Shown here piece by piece: positions 5,061-10,609 of a DNA stretch of 11,606 nucleotides. The first letter of the stretch is position 1, and the number at the start of each line of letters is the position of its first letter. The stretch spans positions 172,194 to 183,799 of the forward strand of contig MU646865.1 in assembly GCA_026770585.1 (NCBI GenBank). Direction: 5' to 3'. A program made the position numbers and the translations under genes. This stretch comes from Baffinella frigidus. Lineage: Eukaryota > Cryptophyceae > Cryptomonadales > Baffinellaceae. The notes under the pieces are model-generated. The model made no database searches and was not told where the DNA came from. It worked only from the letters and a program-made list of their open reading frames with translations.

Positions 5061-5096
5061 CGCACACTCGCATCCAACCCCACAAACGCCGACCAG
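5061..5096 (+). pseudogene. Exon D copy 2, two-base frameshift upstream
   Basis: RTLASNPTNADQ followed by GTCTTAGG is nearly identical to the end of exon D. Upstream, TGCAAACGACTCCTCGCACAC corresponds to TGCAAAGCTCTCCGGATC but with two extra bases, so the frame is broken before the conserved part. The donor leads directly into TTTAGGG-orientation repeats. Confidence 0.5.
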
Positions 5097-5166
5097 GTCT
5101 TAGGGTTGACGGTTTAGGGTTTACTCTTAGGGTTTAAGGTTTAGGGTTTACTTACGGTTTAGGGTT
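5097..5166. repeat. Telomere-like repeats, opposite orientation (TTTAGGG on +)
   Basis: GGTTTAGGGTTTA-type units directly after the D copy, the first block in which the G-rich strand is the plus strand. Both edges are sharp, which suggests a local inversion or independent insertion. Confidence 0.85.
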
Positions 5167-5266
5167 TACTTGGCACACATCGCTCTACGGCCTCTCCCTC
5201 GTGATCTGGTCCATCAGCCCTAGGGGAACCAGTGTGTAGCAGACCAGTGTGCAAACGACTCCGTGG

Positions 5267-5301
5267 CTCCGAGCACTCGCATCAAATCGCGCGCGCGCAA
5301 G
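5267..5301 (+). pseudogene. Exon D copy 3, degenerate
   Basis: LRALASNRARA, then AG and GTCTGT. It matches LRILASNPTNADQ in its first half, while the tail has become a GC-rich simple sequence (GCGCGCGC). The donor position is kept. Confidence 0.45.
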
Positions 5302-5392
5302 GTCTGTCTCTCCCTCTCTGAACCCTAAACCCCAAAGCCAAAACCTAGACCCTGAACTCTAAACGCTGAATCCCAAACCCGAAACCCGAAAC

Positions 5393-5427
5393 CTCCGCAG
5401 GCTCGCGTCCAACCCCGCGCGCGCCAG
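5393..5427 (+). pseudogene. Exon D copy 4, degenerate
   Basis: LRRLASNPARA followed by AG and GTCCAACG. The upstream half is replaced by CCCGAAA repeats. It is more similar to copy 3 (GCGCGC tail) than to exon D, so copies 3 and 4 probably share a duplication. Confidence 0.45.
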
Positions 5428-5732
5428 GTCCAACGACCCTACACCGTGAACCCTGAACCCTACACCCTACACCCTACGCCCTACACCCTAGACTCTACAC
5501 CCTAAACCCTACACCCTACATCCTACATCCTACACCGTAAACCCTAAAGCCTACACCACACACCCTACACCCCCCGGCGCTCCGTCTCTGAACCCCAAAT
5601 GCTAAACCATACACCCCACACGCTGCGGTCTCGCGCGCACCTTATATTCCGCTCGCTAAACCCTCAACCCCAAGCCCCAACCTTTAGAGTGATGTCATTT
5701 CGAGCGTGATACCATCTTACCTCCCACCCCAG
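5428..5732. repeat. Telomere-like heptamer block 6
   Basis: Mostly CCCTACA and CCCTAAA variants to about 5580, then a diverged mixture with CTGCGGTCTCGCGCGCACC at 5628-5646, which may be a further D relic. No exon is supported before 5733. Confidence 0.8.
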
Positions 5733-5768
5733 GTCTCGTCTTCGGGGGGCATCCCTGCAGTGACACGA
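5733..5768 (+). pseudogene. Exon E copy 1, 3' truncated
   Basis: After ACCCCAG the frame reads VSSSGGIPAVTR, matching the start of the complete exon E (VAKAGGIEAVTR). It then meets heptamers. The acceptor is intact and the second half is missing. Confidence 0.5.
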
Positions 5769-5847
5769 CACCCCAAACCCTCCGTCTCTCCGTCTATGAG
5801 CCCCAAACCCTAAATCCCAAGCCCTAAACCCTACGCCCGAAACCCAG

Positions 5848-5919
5848 GTCGCGAAGGCGGGGGGCATTGAAGCGGTGACGCGTGCCCTGGCGGAGCATAA
5901 GGGGGACGCTGCCACTCAG
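5848..5919 (+). CDS. Exon E: ARM third-helix segment
   Basis: This is a 72-base, 24-codon exon between AAACCCAG and GTCGAG, phase 0 at both ends. It reads VAKAGGIEAVTRAL followed by AEHKGDAATQ. This is one of the clearest ARM matches in the window: VAxAGGI, the hydrophobic helix and D-A-A-x-Q loop are near consensus for the half-repeat ending just before the VQ position. Exon D (ADQ end) fits before it and exon F (VEGCGAL) after it. E+F is 132 bases, 44 codons, one complete repeat. The 195-base intron to F is CCCTAAA-type repeat. If unspliced, the frame stops four codons later. Confidence 0.68.
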
Positions 5920-6114
5920 GTCGAGCGCCGCTAGACCATAACCCCTAAACCCTCAACCCTCAACCTTGAACCCTGAACCCTAAACCCTCGACCTCAAACA
6001 CTAAACCCGAAATCCGAAACACGAAACCCGACGCCCAAAACCCCAACTCCCCCACCCCAAACCCCAACCCCCAAACCTTCAGCCCCAAAACCCAAACCCC
6101 ACACCCCACCCCAG
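5920..6114. repeat. E-F intron made of telomere-like repeats
   Basis: GTCGAGCGCC start, CCCTAAA, CCCTGAA, CCCGAAA and CCCCAAA units, and CACCCCACCCCAG end. It is 195 bases, with GT and AG at the expected borders and no second exon copy inside. It is the simplest example here of an intron that is almost only heptamers. Confidence 0.65.
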
Positions 6115-6174
6115 GTCGAGGGGTGCGGGGCGCTCTTCGCAATCGCCACACACGCCACCGACGGCCTTGCTCAG
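6115..6174 (+). CDS. Exon F: first and second helices of an ARM repeat
   Basis: This is 60 bases, 20 codons, between CACCCCAG and GTTTCGG, phase 0. It reads VEGCGALFAIATHATDGLAQ. V-x-G-C-G-A-L and the helix ending in N/T-D-x-x-A-Q are standard for the second half of an ARM repeat. It completes the repeat begun by exon E, and exon G (VAGAG) begins the next. A remnant of the same exon, TDGFAQ (ACCGACGGCTTCGCACAG), sits at 6343-6360 just before a G copy, and a shorter TDDA remnant at about 7095. The following intron starts directly in TTTCGGG-type repeats. Confidence 0.68.
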
Positions 6175-6252
6175 GTTTCGGCTTTCGGCTTTCGGGTGTC
6201 GGGTTTCGGGTTTTGAGTTTCGGGTTTTGGGTTTCGGGTTTCGGGTTTTGGG
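6175..6252. repeat. Telomere-like repeats, TTTCGGG on +
   Basis: Runs of GTTTCGG, TTTCGGG and TTTTGGG starting exactly at the exon F donor GT. The orientation is opposite to the E-F intron. The donor GT is itself the first two bases of a repeat unit. Confidence 0.85.
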
Positions 6253-6360
6253 TTTATGGCGCTGGGTTGCGGAGACAAGGGCGTTAGCGGGGCACGTGGA
6301 AGTCTGCTCGGGGGATTGGAGCCGTGGTCGCCCTGAGCCCTAACCGACGGCTTCGCACAG
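6253..6360 (+). pseudogene. G/H and F remnants in a scrambled segment
   Basis: The frame ALAGHVEVCSGDWSRG (about 6288-6335) matches the junction of exon G (ALAGHAP) and exon H (GDWSRVLG), continuous without an intron as at 7315. It is followed by TDGFAQ, the end of exon F, at 6343-6360. The order G/H then F is the reverse of the main order, so this is a rearranged fragment rather than part of the spliced chain. Confidence 0.45.
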
Positions 6361-6426
6361 GTTGCGGACAAAGGGGTGGGGGCGCTGGCATTACGCGCGA
6401 TGTTGGACCTTGAATTTCTCGAAGCC
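6361..6426 (+). pseudogene. Exon G copy 1, 3' truncated
   Basis: After TTCGCACAG the frame reads VADKGVGALALRAML then DLEFLEA, and soon stops in heptamers. It matches the first 22 codons of the full G copy at 6800. The acceptor is good and no donor is evident at the truncation (GCCCGAAACCC). Confidence 0.5.
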
Positions 6427-6484
6427 CGAAACCCTCAATCCTAGCCCCCAAACCCTGAAACCAAAATCCAAAATCCAAAACATG

Positions 6485-6523
6485 ATGCTACGCGTGATGT
6501 CCGACCTCGAATCCCTCGAAGCC
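6485..6523 (+). pseudogene. Exon G copy 2, middle fragment
   Basis: Reads MLRVMSDLESLEA and then the same GCCCGAAACCCTCAATCCTAG that follows copy 1. Copies 1 and 2 were therefore duplicated after truncation. The 5' part is lost. Confidence 0.5.
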
Positions 6524-6635
6524 CGAAACCCTCAATCCTAGTCTCTAAACCCTAAACCCTAACCCCTAAACCCTGAACCCCTGAACCCTAACCCCCAAAC
6601 CCCAACCCCTAACCCCGTAACCCCCAAACCTGACA

Positions 6636-6674
6636 GTGGCGGAGGCGGGGGCGGGGTTTCTGGTGCCCCTAAAC
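6636..6674 (+). pseudogene. Exon G copy 3, 5' fragment
   Basis: Reads VAEAGAGFLVPLN. The first ten codons match VAGAGVGLLV, after which heptamers take over. The border GACAGTGG has apparently lost one G relative to AG|GTGG, which would shift the frame if spliced. Confidence 0.45.
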
Positions 6675-6799
6675 GCAAAGCCACAAACCCCACACCCCAC
6701 ACCCCACACCCCACACCCCACACCCCAAATCACAAACCACACACCCCACACCCCAAATCACAAACCACACACACTAACCCCCCGAAACCAAACCTGTAG
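6675..6799. repeat. Heptamer-derived CACACCC/CCCCAAA block
   Basis: Dense CCCCACA units (five in tandem near 6690-6725) and AAATCACAAACCAC repeated twice, ending in AACCTGTAG, the acceptor of the full exon G. The open frame rich in PHPT is a repeat translation. Confidence 0.85.
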
Positions 6800-6916
6800 G
6801 TGGCGGGGGCTGGGGTGGGGTTGCTGGTGTTACGCGCGATGTCCGACCTCGAATCTCTCGAGGAGATGCAGGAGGTGGGGGCGCGCCTCTTGGGGGCGTT
6901 GGCGGGGCACGCGCCG
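6800..6916 (+). CDS. Exon G: a whole ARM repeat
   Basis: This is 117 bases, 39 codons, after CCTGTAG and before GTGCTG. It reads VAGAGVG, LLVLRAMSDLESLEEM, QEVGARLLGALAGHAP. Unlike the other exons it carries both halves: third helix (LLVLRAM), the loop, and the V-G-A-R-L-L-x-A-L helix that starts the next half. The exon end is inferred from the copy at 7315-7410, in which ALAGHA continues directly as KVGTGDWS, i.e. exon H; here GT falls exactly at that join. The frame would otherwise stay open to a stop at 6935-6937. GTGCTG is a weak donor. Three partial copies lie upstream. Confidence 0.6.
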
Positions 6917-7106
6917 GTGCTGACCCCTAAACCCTAAAACCTAAACCCTAAACCCTAAACCCTAAACCCTAAACCCTGAACCCCAAACCCTAAACCCTAA
7001 ACCCTAAACCCTAAACTCTAAAACCCTAAACCCTGAACCAACCCCTACACCCAAACCCTCCCAAATCCCAGAACCCAAAACCCTAACCCGTAAACCGACG
7101 ACGCAG
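6917..7106. repeat. G-H intron, telomere-like block 7
   Basis: Includes the longest near-perfect CCCTAAA run of the window (about 6925-7035). It ends ACCGACGACGCAG, a remnant of exon F's TDG end plus an acceptor. Length is 190 bases. Confidence 0.75.
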
Positions 7107-7181
7107 GTCGGCATAGGGGATTGGAGCCGTGTTCTGGGGTCGATTTCAGGATGCATCGAGAGGCTGGGCGCCGCTGTTCAG
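7107..7181 (+). CDS. Exon H copy 1: ARM third-helix segment
   Basis: This is 75 bases, 25 codons, between GACGCAG and GTTTCGAG, phase 0 at both ends. It reads VGIGDWSRVLGSI followed by SGCIERLGAAVQ. It fits the ARM half-repeat pattern: variable start, Gly, a helix with V-L-x-x-I, and the end A-A-V-Q, the strongest single ARM marker. Exon I should supply what follows VQ. Two further copies with the same frame and the same exon end lie 229 and 458 bases downstream. The intron after each begins GTTTCGAGTCCCCCGAAC in the first two. Confidence 0.6.
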
Positions 7182-7314
7182 GTTTCGAGTCCCCCGAACA
7201 ACACCCGTATAAAACATCTCAAAGTTGACAGTTTACTACCAGTGTCGTCAGTTTTTGCCACACGTATCCGTATATCCTAGCTCTGCCTCACTCTGGTTGG
7301 CGCGTTTTTGAAGG
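7182..7314. other. Intron of the H array, first unit
   Basis: Contains GTTGACAGTTTACTACCAGTG, TTTGCCACACGTAT and GCTCTGCCTCACTCTGGTTGG, all repeated in the next unit (7411-7545). It lacks heptamers, unlike most introns here. The RNA polymerase III-like GTTTCGAGTCCC at its start has no matching tRNA arms. Confidence 0.55.
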
Positions 7315-7410
7315 GCGTTAGCGGGGCATGCAAAAGTTGGCACAGGGGATTGGAGCTGTGTTCTGGGTTTGGTTTCAGGCTGCATCGAGAGGCTGGGCGC
7401 CGCTGTTCAG
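7315..7410 (+). CDS. Exon H copy 2, fused with the end of exon G
   Basis: The frame stays open for 32 codons: ALAGHAKVGTGDWSC, VLGLV, SGCIERLGAAVQ, then GTTTCGAG. The first six codons equal the end of exon G at 6800, so in this copy G and H are continuous and show directly how G joins H. Upstream is GTTTTTGAAG, a possible acceptor just before GGCGTTAGC. Compared with copy 1 it differs at several residues (I to T, R to C, S-I to L-V) but keeps frame, exon end and donor context. Confidence 0.5.
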
Positions 7411-7545
7411 GTTTCGAGTCCCCCGAACAACAAACGACAGTTGACATATCTCAAAATTGACAGTTGACTACCAATGTCGTTAACATTTGCCACACGTATA
7501 CGTATGTCATAACTCTGCCTCACTCTGGTTGGCGCATTTTCGGGG
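7411..7545. other. Intron of the H array, second unit
   Basis: Repeat of 7182-7314 with point changes: GTTTCGAGTCCCCCGAAC start, TTGACAGTTGACTACCAATG, TTTGCCACACGTATACGTATG and ACTCTGCCTCACTCTGGTTGG. The 229-base spacing of H exon ends shows no net length change between units. Confidence 0.6.
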
Positions 7546-7576
7546 CGTGAGCGGGGCACGTGGAAATCCTCATTGG

Positions 7577-7639
7577 GATTGGAGCCGTTTCTTGGGGTCG
7601 ATTTCAGGCTGCTTCGAGAGGCTGGGTGCCGCTGTGCAG
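7577..7639 (+). CDS. Exon H copy 3, frame intact
   Basis: Reads DWSRFLGSI followed by SGCFERLGAAVQ, then GTTGCACC. Upstream, the G-end part (AGHVE at 7552-7566) is out of frame because one G is missing before GATTGG and TTA has become TGA, so the fused version seen at 7315 is broken here. The H part itself is intact to the donor. The 140-base MITE begins six bases after the donor. Confidence 0.45.
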
Positions 7640-7645
7640 GTTGCA

Positions 7646-7785
7646 CCCACGCCAGATTGCTCGAGGGGGTTCGGCTCTTTCCAAGCGCACTTTTGGGCGC
7701 CGAACTATCCCAAAAGAAAACAATTTCCTCTTATTCCTTCCGGGGAATTGACTTTTGGCGACCCCGTTCACGACTCTGGCGTGGG
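7646..7785 (+). mobile_element. MITE-like element, copy 2 (best preserved)
   Basis: It is 140 bases with perfect 11-base terminal inverted repeats CCCACGCCAGA (7646-7656) and TCTGGCGTGGG (7775-7785). It is homologous in reverse orientation to 3322-3460. The interior has no supported gene: open frames across it in both directions simply mirror the element. No target-site duplication is obvious from the flanks. Confidence 0.7.
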
Positions 7786-8060
7786 AGTCCTCCGGATGAC
7801 AAACATACAAAAATCTCAACGTTGACAGTTTACTACCAGTGTCGTCAACGTTTGATGTTGGTTTATTGCTGTGGCGTGGCCAACTGATGCGAAAACTATC
7901 ATAATAAAAACCTGTACTCTCCCCGTGTTCTCTAAACCCGAAACCTAAGCCCCCGAATCTCGAAACTGCTCTGACCTTTGTACGGAGGACTCATAACCTG
8001 AAGGTATAACCCTAAACCTTAAACCCTAAACCCCGAACCCTCACCTCCAAACCCCAACCC
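7786..8060. other. H-I spacer
   Basis: A third partial copy of the H intron (GTTGACAGTTTACTACCAGTG at 7821-7841) follows the MITE, then unassigned DNA, then CCCTAAA-type repeats from about 7930, ending AACCCCAACCCAG before the first I copy. No coding signal is seen. Confidence 0.6.
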
Positions 8061-8062
8061 AG

Positions 8063-8140
8063 GCGCATCTTACCTCTGCGAGGGTTGCCGTGCCATCACA
8101 AAACTTCGAATCTTTAGGCATCGAAAACACTTAAATAAAG
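8063..8140 (+). pseudogene. Exon I copy 1, internal deletion
   Basis: After AACCCAG it reads AHLTSARVAVP, then loses the ALRAI part: the bases GGCACTC...GCG present in other copies are absent. It continues in a shifted context to a stop. The acceptor is kept. Confidence 0.5.
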
Positions 8141-8184
8141 TTGACGATGCTCGTACTGATCCGTCATCTTTTGGGGTTGCACAG

Positions 8185-8215
8185 GCGCATCACACCTCTG
8201 CTAGGCATCGAAAAC
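8185..8215 (+). pseudogene. Exon I copy 2, truncated
   Basis: After TGCACAG it reads AHHTSAR and jumps directly into GCATCGAAAACACTCAAATAA, the downstream spacer of copies 1 and 3. The helix is deleted. Confidence 0.5.
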
Positions 8216-8278
8216 ACTCAAATAATTCCAAAAGTTGACGATGCGCGTACTGATCTGTCAACTTGTGGGGTTACACAG

Positions 8279-8340
8279 GCGCATCACACCTCTGCGAGGG
8301 CTGCCGTACCGGCACTCACCGCGATCACACAACCTCGCAT
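8279..8340 (+). CDS. Exon I copy 3, frame intact
   Basis: After TTACACAG it reads AHHTSARAAVPALTAITQ, then departs from exon I (PRIFRPRK) and runs open until about 8380. The VPALxAIT helix is intact. No donor equivalent to AACAAG|GTACCC is visible, so it lacks the PHDAGNK end. It is either a copy truncated at the 3' side or an exon using another border. Confidence 0.38.
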
Positions 8341-8464
8341 CTTTAGGCCACGAAAACACTCAAATAATTCCAGATGCTGACTGTTCAGTATACCAGCATC
8401 GTTAACTTTTGGCATTGCGTAACTGCTAACGCGTACTAAACTGTCAACTTGTGGGGTTGAACAG

Positions 8465-8526
8465 GCGCATCACACCTCTGCGAGGATTGTCGTACCTGAA
8501 CTCTGCGCGATCACTTCACACATAGC
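8465..8526 (+). pseudogene. Exon I copy 4, cut by a microsatellite
   Basis: After TGAACAG it reads [19 protein letters not shown] and then runs into the TA/GATA microsatellite at about 8528. The lost end and donor are at the insertion or expansion point. The spacer that normally precedes an I copy (ACTAATCCGTCAAC) resumes after the microsatellite. Confidence 0.5.
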
Positions 8527-8527
8527 T

Positions 8528-8831
<304 letters not shown>

Positions 8832-8860
8832 CTAATCCGTCAACGTGCGGGGTTGCACAG

Positions 8861-8941
8861 GCGCATCACACCTCTGCGAGGATTGTCGTACCGGCACTCC
8901 GCGCGATCACACAACTCATGCCCCACGATGCCGGGAACAAG
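8861..8941 (+). CDS. Exon I: second half of an ARM repeat
   Basis: This is an 81-base, 27-codon exon between GGTTGCACAG and GTACCC, phase 0 at both ends. It reads [27 protein letters not shown]. The helix and the D-A-G-N-K end match the N-D-A-N-K type end of ARM second helices, just before the next V-x-x-A-G. It follows exon H (AAVQ) and precedes exon J (WVMDAAS). H plus I is 52 codons, longer than usual, because I starts with about eight extra residues; the acceptor may really lie further in. It is the only I copy with both borders intact. Confidence 0.55.
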
Positions 8942-8944
8942 GTA

Positions 8945-9060
8945 CCCCCGAAACCCCAAACCCTAAACCCTGGACCCCGAACCCTGAACCCTAAAGCCGA
9001 GCAAGGTCTCTTCCTCGCATGTTTCTCGCCGCGTGTCTTCTGAACGCTACAGGTCCGAAT
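8945..9060. repeat. Short heptamer patch and spacer
   Basis: CCCTAAA, CCCTGGA and CCCTGAA units to about 8995, then unique DNA with GCAAGGTCTCTTCCTCGC. No coding signal is seen. Confidence 0.65.
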
Positions 9061-9150
9061 CCCGAGGGCAGCCCTTTATGATAAGGTAACGGAAAGGTGG
9101 TAAGCATCCGTCAAAAAAGTCCCTTCGTAGCCCGTTGTGTGGTAGGGATT
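9061..9150 (+). repeat. Dispersed repeat, copy 2 (CCTTCGTAGCCCG family)
   Basis: Shares GATAAGGTAACGGAAA and CCCTTCGTAGCCCGTTGT with 1590-1650. The left end is different. It is followed at 9150-9210 by G-rich heptamers in TTTGGGG orientation. Confidence 0.5.
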
Positions 9151-9210
9151 GGGGTCTGGGGTTGAGGGGGTATGGGTTTGAGGTTTGGGGTTCAGGGGTT
9201 GGGGTCCTCA
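9150..9210. repeat. G-rich heptamer patch (TTGGGGT on +)
   Basis: GGGGTTG, GGGTTTG and GGGGTTC units in the opposite orientation to most blocks. It directly precedes the foldback at 9226. Confidence 0.75.
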
Positions 9211-9225
9211 GTAATGCCAGAAGTT

Positions 9226-9363
9226 GACGCCAGCGGACTCCTTAGCCTACGGTAGGAGCCCCCCCTCCTCCTACGACGTTTAAAACCAAAAGGTCTTTAA
9301 AAGTCGTAGGAGGGTGGCTCCTACCATAGGCAATCCGTAGGCTCTAAGTACCTCGCTGGCGTT
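9226..9363. mobile_element. Foldback element, 138 bases
   Basis: The left arm GACGCCAGCGGACTCCTTAG continues with CCTACGGTAGGAGCC, CCTCCTACGAC and TTTAAAA, and pairs with TTTAAAAGTCGTAGGAGG, GGCTCCTACC, CCGTAGGCTCTAAGTACC and CGCTGGCGTT on the right. The loop is about 10 bases. The right arm has an extra ATAGGCAAT-like stretch also found at 1548-1565 and, inverted, near 9995-10005. It has no coding capacity. Confidence 0.75.
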
Positions 9364-9379
9364 AGCTTTTCAGATGACC

Positions 9380-9560
9380 TTAGAAGGGCCGTAGTTACCA
9401 GTCAACTCTCTCTACTTAGACGGCCTGAGTGAATCTACCTCGGAGGCCTAAGTGAATCTGCGTTGCCGTCCTTATAACCTTGCGTCCTTAGATGCCCTGA
9501 GAGCCTAGATACCCATATGTCTCTGCTTTGCGCACTTCTCCCATCGTGGTACTCGCATGT
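9380..9560. other. Unassigned stretch with a 15-base direct repeat
   Basis: GGCCTGAGTGAATCT and GGCCTAAGTGAATCT lie about 24 bases apart (near 9422-9460). The rest is unique, and no ARM-like or other recognisable coding signal is seen. Confidence 0.5.
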
Positions 9561-9561
9561 T

Positions 9562-9606
9562 TCGAGTTTAGGGGGTTAGGGTTGGGGGTTAGGGGTGAGG
9601 GGCGAG
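9562..9606. repeat. TTAGGG-type patch, G-rich on +
   Basis: GAGTTTAGGGGGTTAGGG and related units, opposite to the block starting about 30 bases later at 9640. Confidence 0.75.
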
Positions 9607-9639
9607 GATGTCTATGTGCCAAGTTTTCCGACTCGCTGG

Positions 9640-9840
9640 TTGAAACTCTAAACCCCACACCCCGACGCCTGAACCCTGGACCCTAAACCATGGACCATAA
9701 ACCCCAACCCCTGGAGGTTCAACCCTAGATCCTAGACCCCAAACCCTAAACCCTGAATCCTAAACCGTCAACTCTGAACCATAAACCATAAACCATGAAC
9801 CCCGAACCATACACCATAAACCATAAAAGATAAACACGAA
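9640..9840. repeat. Telomere-like heptamer block 8
   Basis: CCCTAAA, CCCTGAA and many AACCATA/AACCATG variants (9775-9825). The latter are the same variant class as the CATGGTT minisatellite at 2266-2385 on the other strand. It ends AAACACGAACCCCTGGAGCAG before exon J copy 1. Confidence 0.85.
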
Positions 9841-9852
9841 CCCCTGGAGCAG

Positions 9853-9929
9853 TGGGTGATGGACGCGGCGAGCTTCGGTCCTGTGGTCGCGGCAATGCTC
9901 TCGCTCCCTTCAGATGCCACTGTCCAGGG
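9853..9929 (+). CDS. Exon J copy 1, frame intact, donor displaced by hairpin
   Basis: After CTGGAGCAG it reads WVMDAASFGPVVAAM followed by LSLPSDATVQ, 25 codons plus two bases. It is nearly identical to copy 2. Of seven differing codons, four are synonymous. In copy 2 the exon ends CAGGG|GTCAAAC. Here CAGGG is followed by GATATC, the first arm of a 54-base hairpin, so the GT is gone. The coding part is healthy but it cannot be spliced like copy 2. Confidence 0.5.
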
Positions 9930-9980
9930 GATATCATATCCAAAATTGGTTAGGATACCAATTTTGGTTATGATATCCCC
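9927..9980. mobile_element. 54-base hairpin element
   Basis: The arms GGGGATATCATATCCAAAATTGG (9927-9949, interrupted here only by description) and its inverted copy at 9958-9980 match at 22 of 23 positions, with the 8-base loop TTAGGATA. It begins within the last bases of exon J copy 1 and ends GGGGATATC/GATATCCCC. It is probably a tiny palindromic insertion. Confidence 0.8.
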
Positions 9981-9989
9981 TTTCTGTAG

Positions 9990-10080
9990 AAACAGCCTAC
10001 GATATTGCCTACCGTAGGGTCCTATGGATTATCCACTGATGGGTTACTCACGAAATGCCTTCGTAGTCCGCTGGGTGGCT
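9990..10080. repeat. Dispersed repeat, copy 3
   Basis: GCCTACCGTAGGGTCCTATGG and CCTTCGTAGTCCGCTGG relate it to 1545-1650, with the first motif inverted (there CCTATGGTAGGC). It separates J copies 1 and 2. Confidence 0.45.
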
Positions 10081-10110
10081 GTACACTAACCAAAAGAACC
10101 CCTGGAGCAG

Positions 10111-10187
10111 TGGGTGATGGACGCAGCGAGCTTTGGTCCTGTGGTCGTGGCAATGCTCTCGCTCCCTGCAGACGCCGCCGTGCAGGG
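10111..10187 (+). CDS. Exon J: ARM third-helix segment
   Basis: This is a 77-base exon between CTGGAGCAG and GTCAAACC. It reads WVMDAASFGPVVVAM followed by LSLPADAAVQ, plus two bases of the next codon. D-A-A-S-F-G, the P-V-V-x-A-M-L helix and P-x-D-A-A-V-Q are close to ARM consensus. Exon I (DAGNK) fits before it. Exon K starts with the one base needed to finish the split codon (GG+G) and then LGCQII, giving the standard VQ-x-x-GC spacing. J+K is 132 bases, 44 codons. The closely similar copy 1 has no donor, and copy 3 at 10473 keeps only the end. Confidence 0.62.
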
Positions 10188-10191
10188 GTCA

Positions 10192-10470
10192 AACCCCTAA
10201 ACCCTAACCTCTGAACCCTGACCCCTGAACCCTGAACCCTGAACGGTGGATCCTCAATCCCAAACCCTAAACCCTGAACCCTAAACCTATTCAATCCACC
10301 TGAACCCTACACCCTAAACCCTAAACCCTAAACCCTAAACCCGAAACCCTAAACCCTACACCATAAACCATAAACCCATGCAATCACCTAAACCCTCAAC
10401 CATAGACCACTCGCCCTAAGCCCTAAACCATAAACCCAAAACCCAAAACCCTGAATCATAGACACTGTGC
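10192..10470. repeat. Telomere-like heptamer block 9
   Basis: CCCTAAA, CCCTGAA and AACCATA units, very regular at 10300-10360, between J copies 2 and 3. A direct repeat of AACC(A/T)AT-type units with GCAATC/TTCAATC interruptions is present. It is non-coding. Confidence 0.88.
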
Positions 10471-10472
10471 GC

Positions 10473-10501
10473 TCGCTCCCTTCAGACGTTGCCGTCCAGA
10501 G
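10473..10501 (+). pseudogene. Exon J copy 3, 5' truncated, donor intact
   Basis: Reads SLPSDVAVQ plus AG, followed by GTTTACC, a better donor than that of copy 2. The upstream helix is missing. The 53-base segment to exon K (10502-10554) starts GTTTAC and ends TCAG. This copy may be a duplicate of the exon end plus the original intron start. Confidence 0.5.
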
Positions 10502-10554
10502 GTTTACCTCAAACCCTAGAATCCTGAACCCAAACCCCAAAACCCCGAAATCAG

Positions 10555-10609
10555 GTTAGGCTGCCAGATCATCCGTCGAACAGCGACGTCCAACACCCTG
10601 GCGGAAAAG
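10555..10609 (+). CDS. Exon K: first and second helices of an ARM repeat
   Basis: This is a 55-base exon: one base completing J's last codon, then 18 codons reading L-GCQIIRRTATSNTLAEK, between GAAATCAG and GTCTATAG. GCQIIRR-A-x-SN-x-LAEK matches the ARM pattern GCxALRxLASNxxLAEK well. The end phase is 0, and exon L begins VAAAGAIPAL, the expected start of the next repeat. The codon split with J is the only non-zero phase in the chain and fits exactly, strong internal support that J, K and L belong together. There is one copy only. Confidence 0.62.

Noticed and set aside
6284-6478. Minus-strand open frames with GFWFQGLG-like sequence (and similar at 5664-6151)
   Set aside because: They are translations of heptamers on the C-poor strand; the plus strand of the same intervals holds the ARM exons with splice borders.
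7182-7200. GTTTCGAGTCCC as a tRNA B box
   Set aside because: There is no A box, anticodon arm or acceptor stem around it, and it recurs as the start of a duplicated intron at 7411.
7604-7825. Open frames on both strands across 7646-7785
   Set aside because: They correspond to the MITE-like element and its mirror; nothing resembles a transposase or other known domain.
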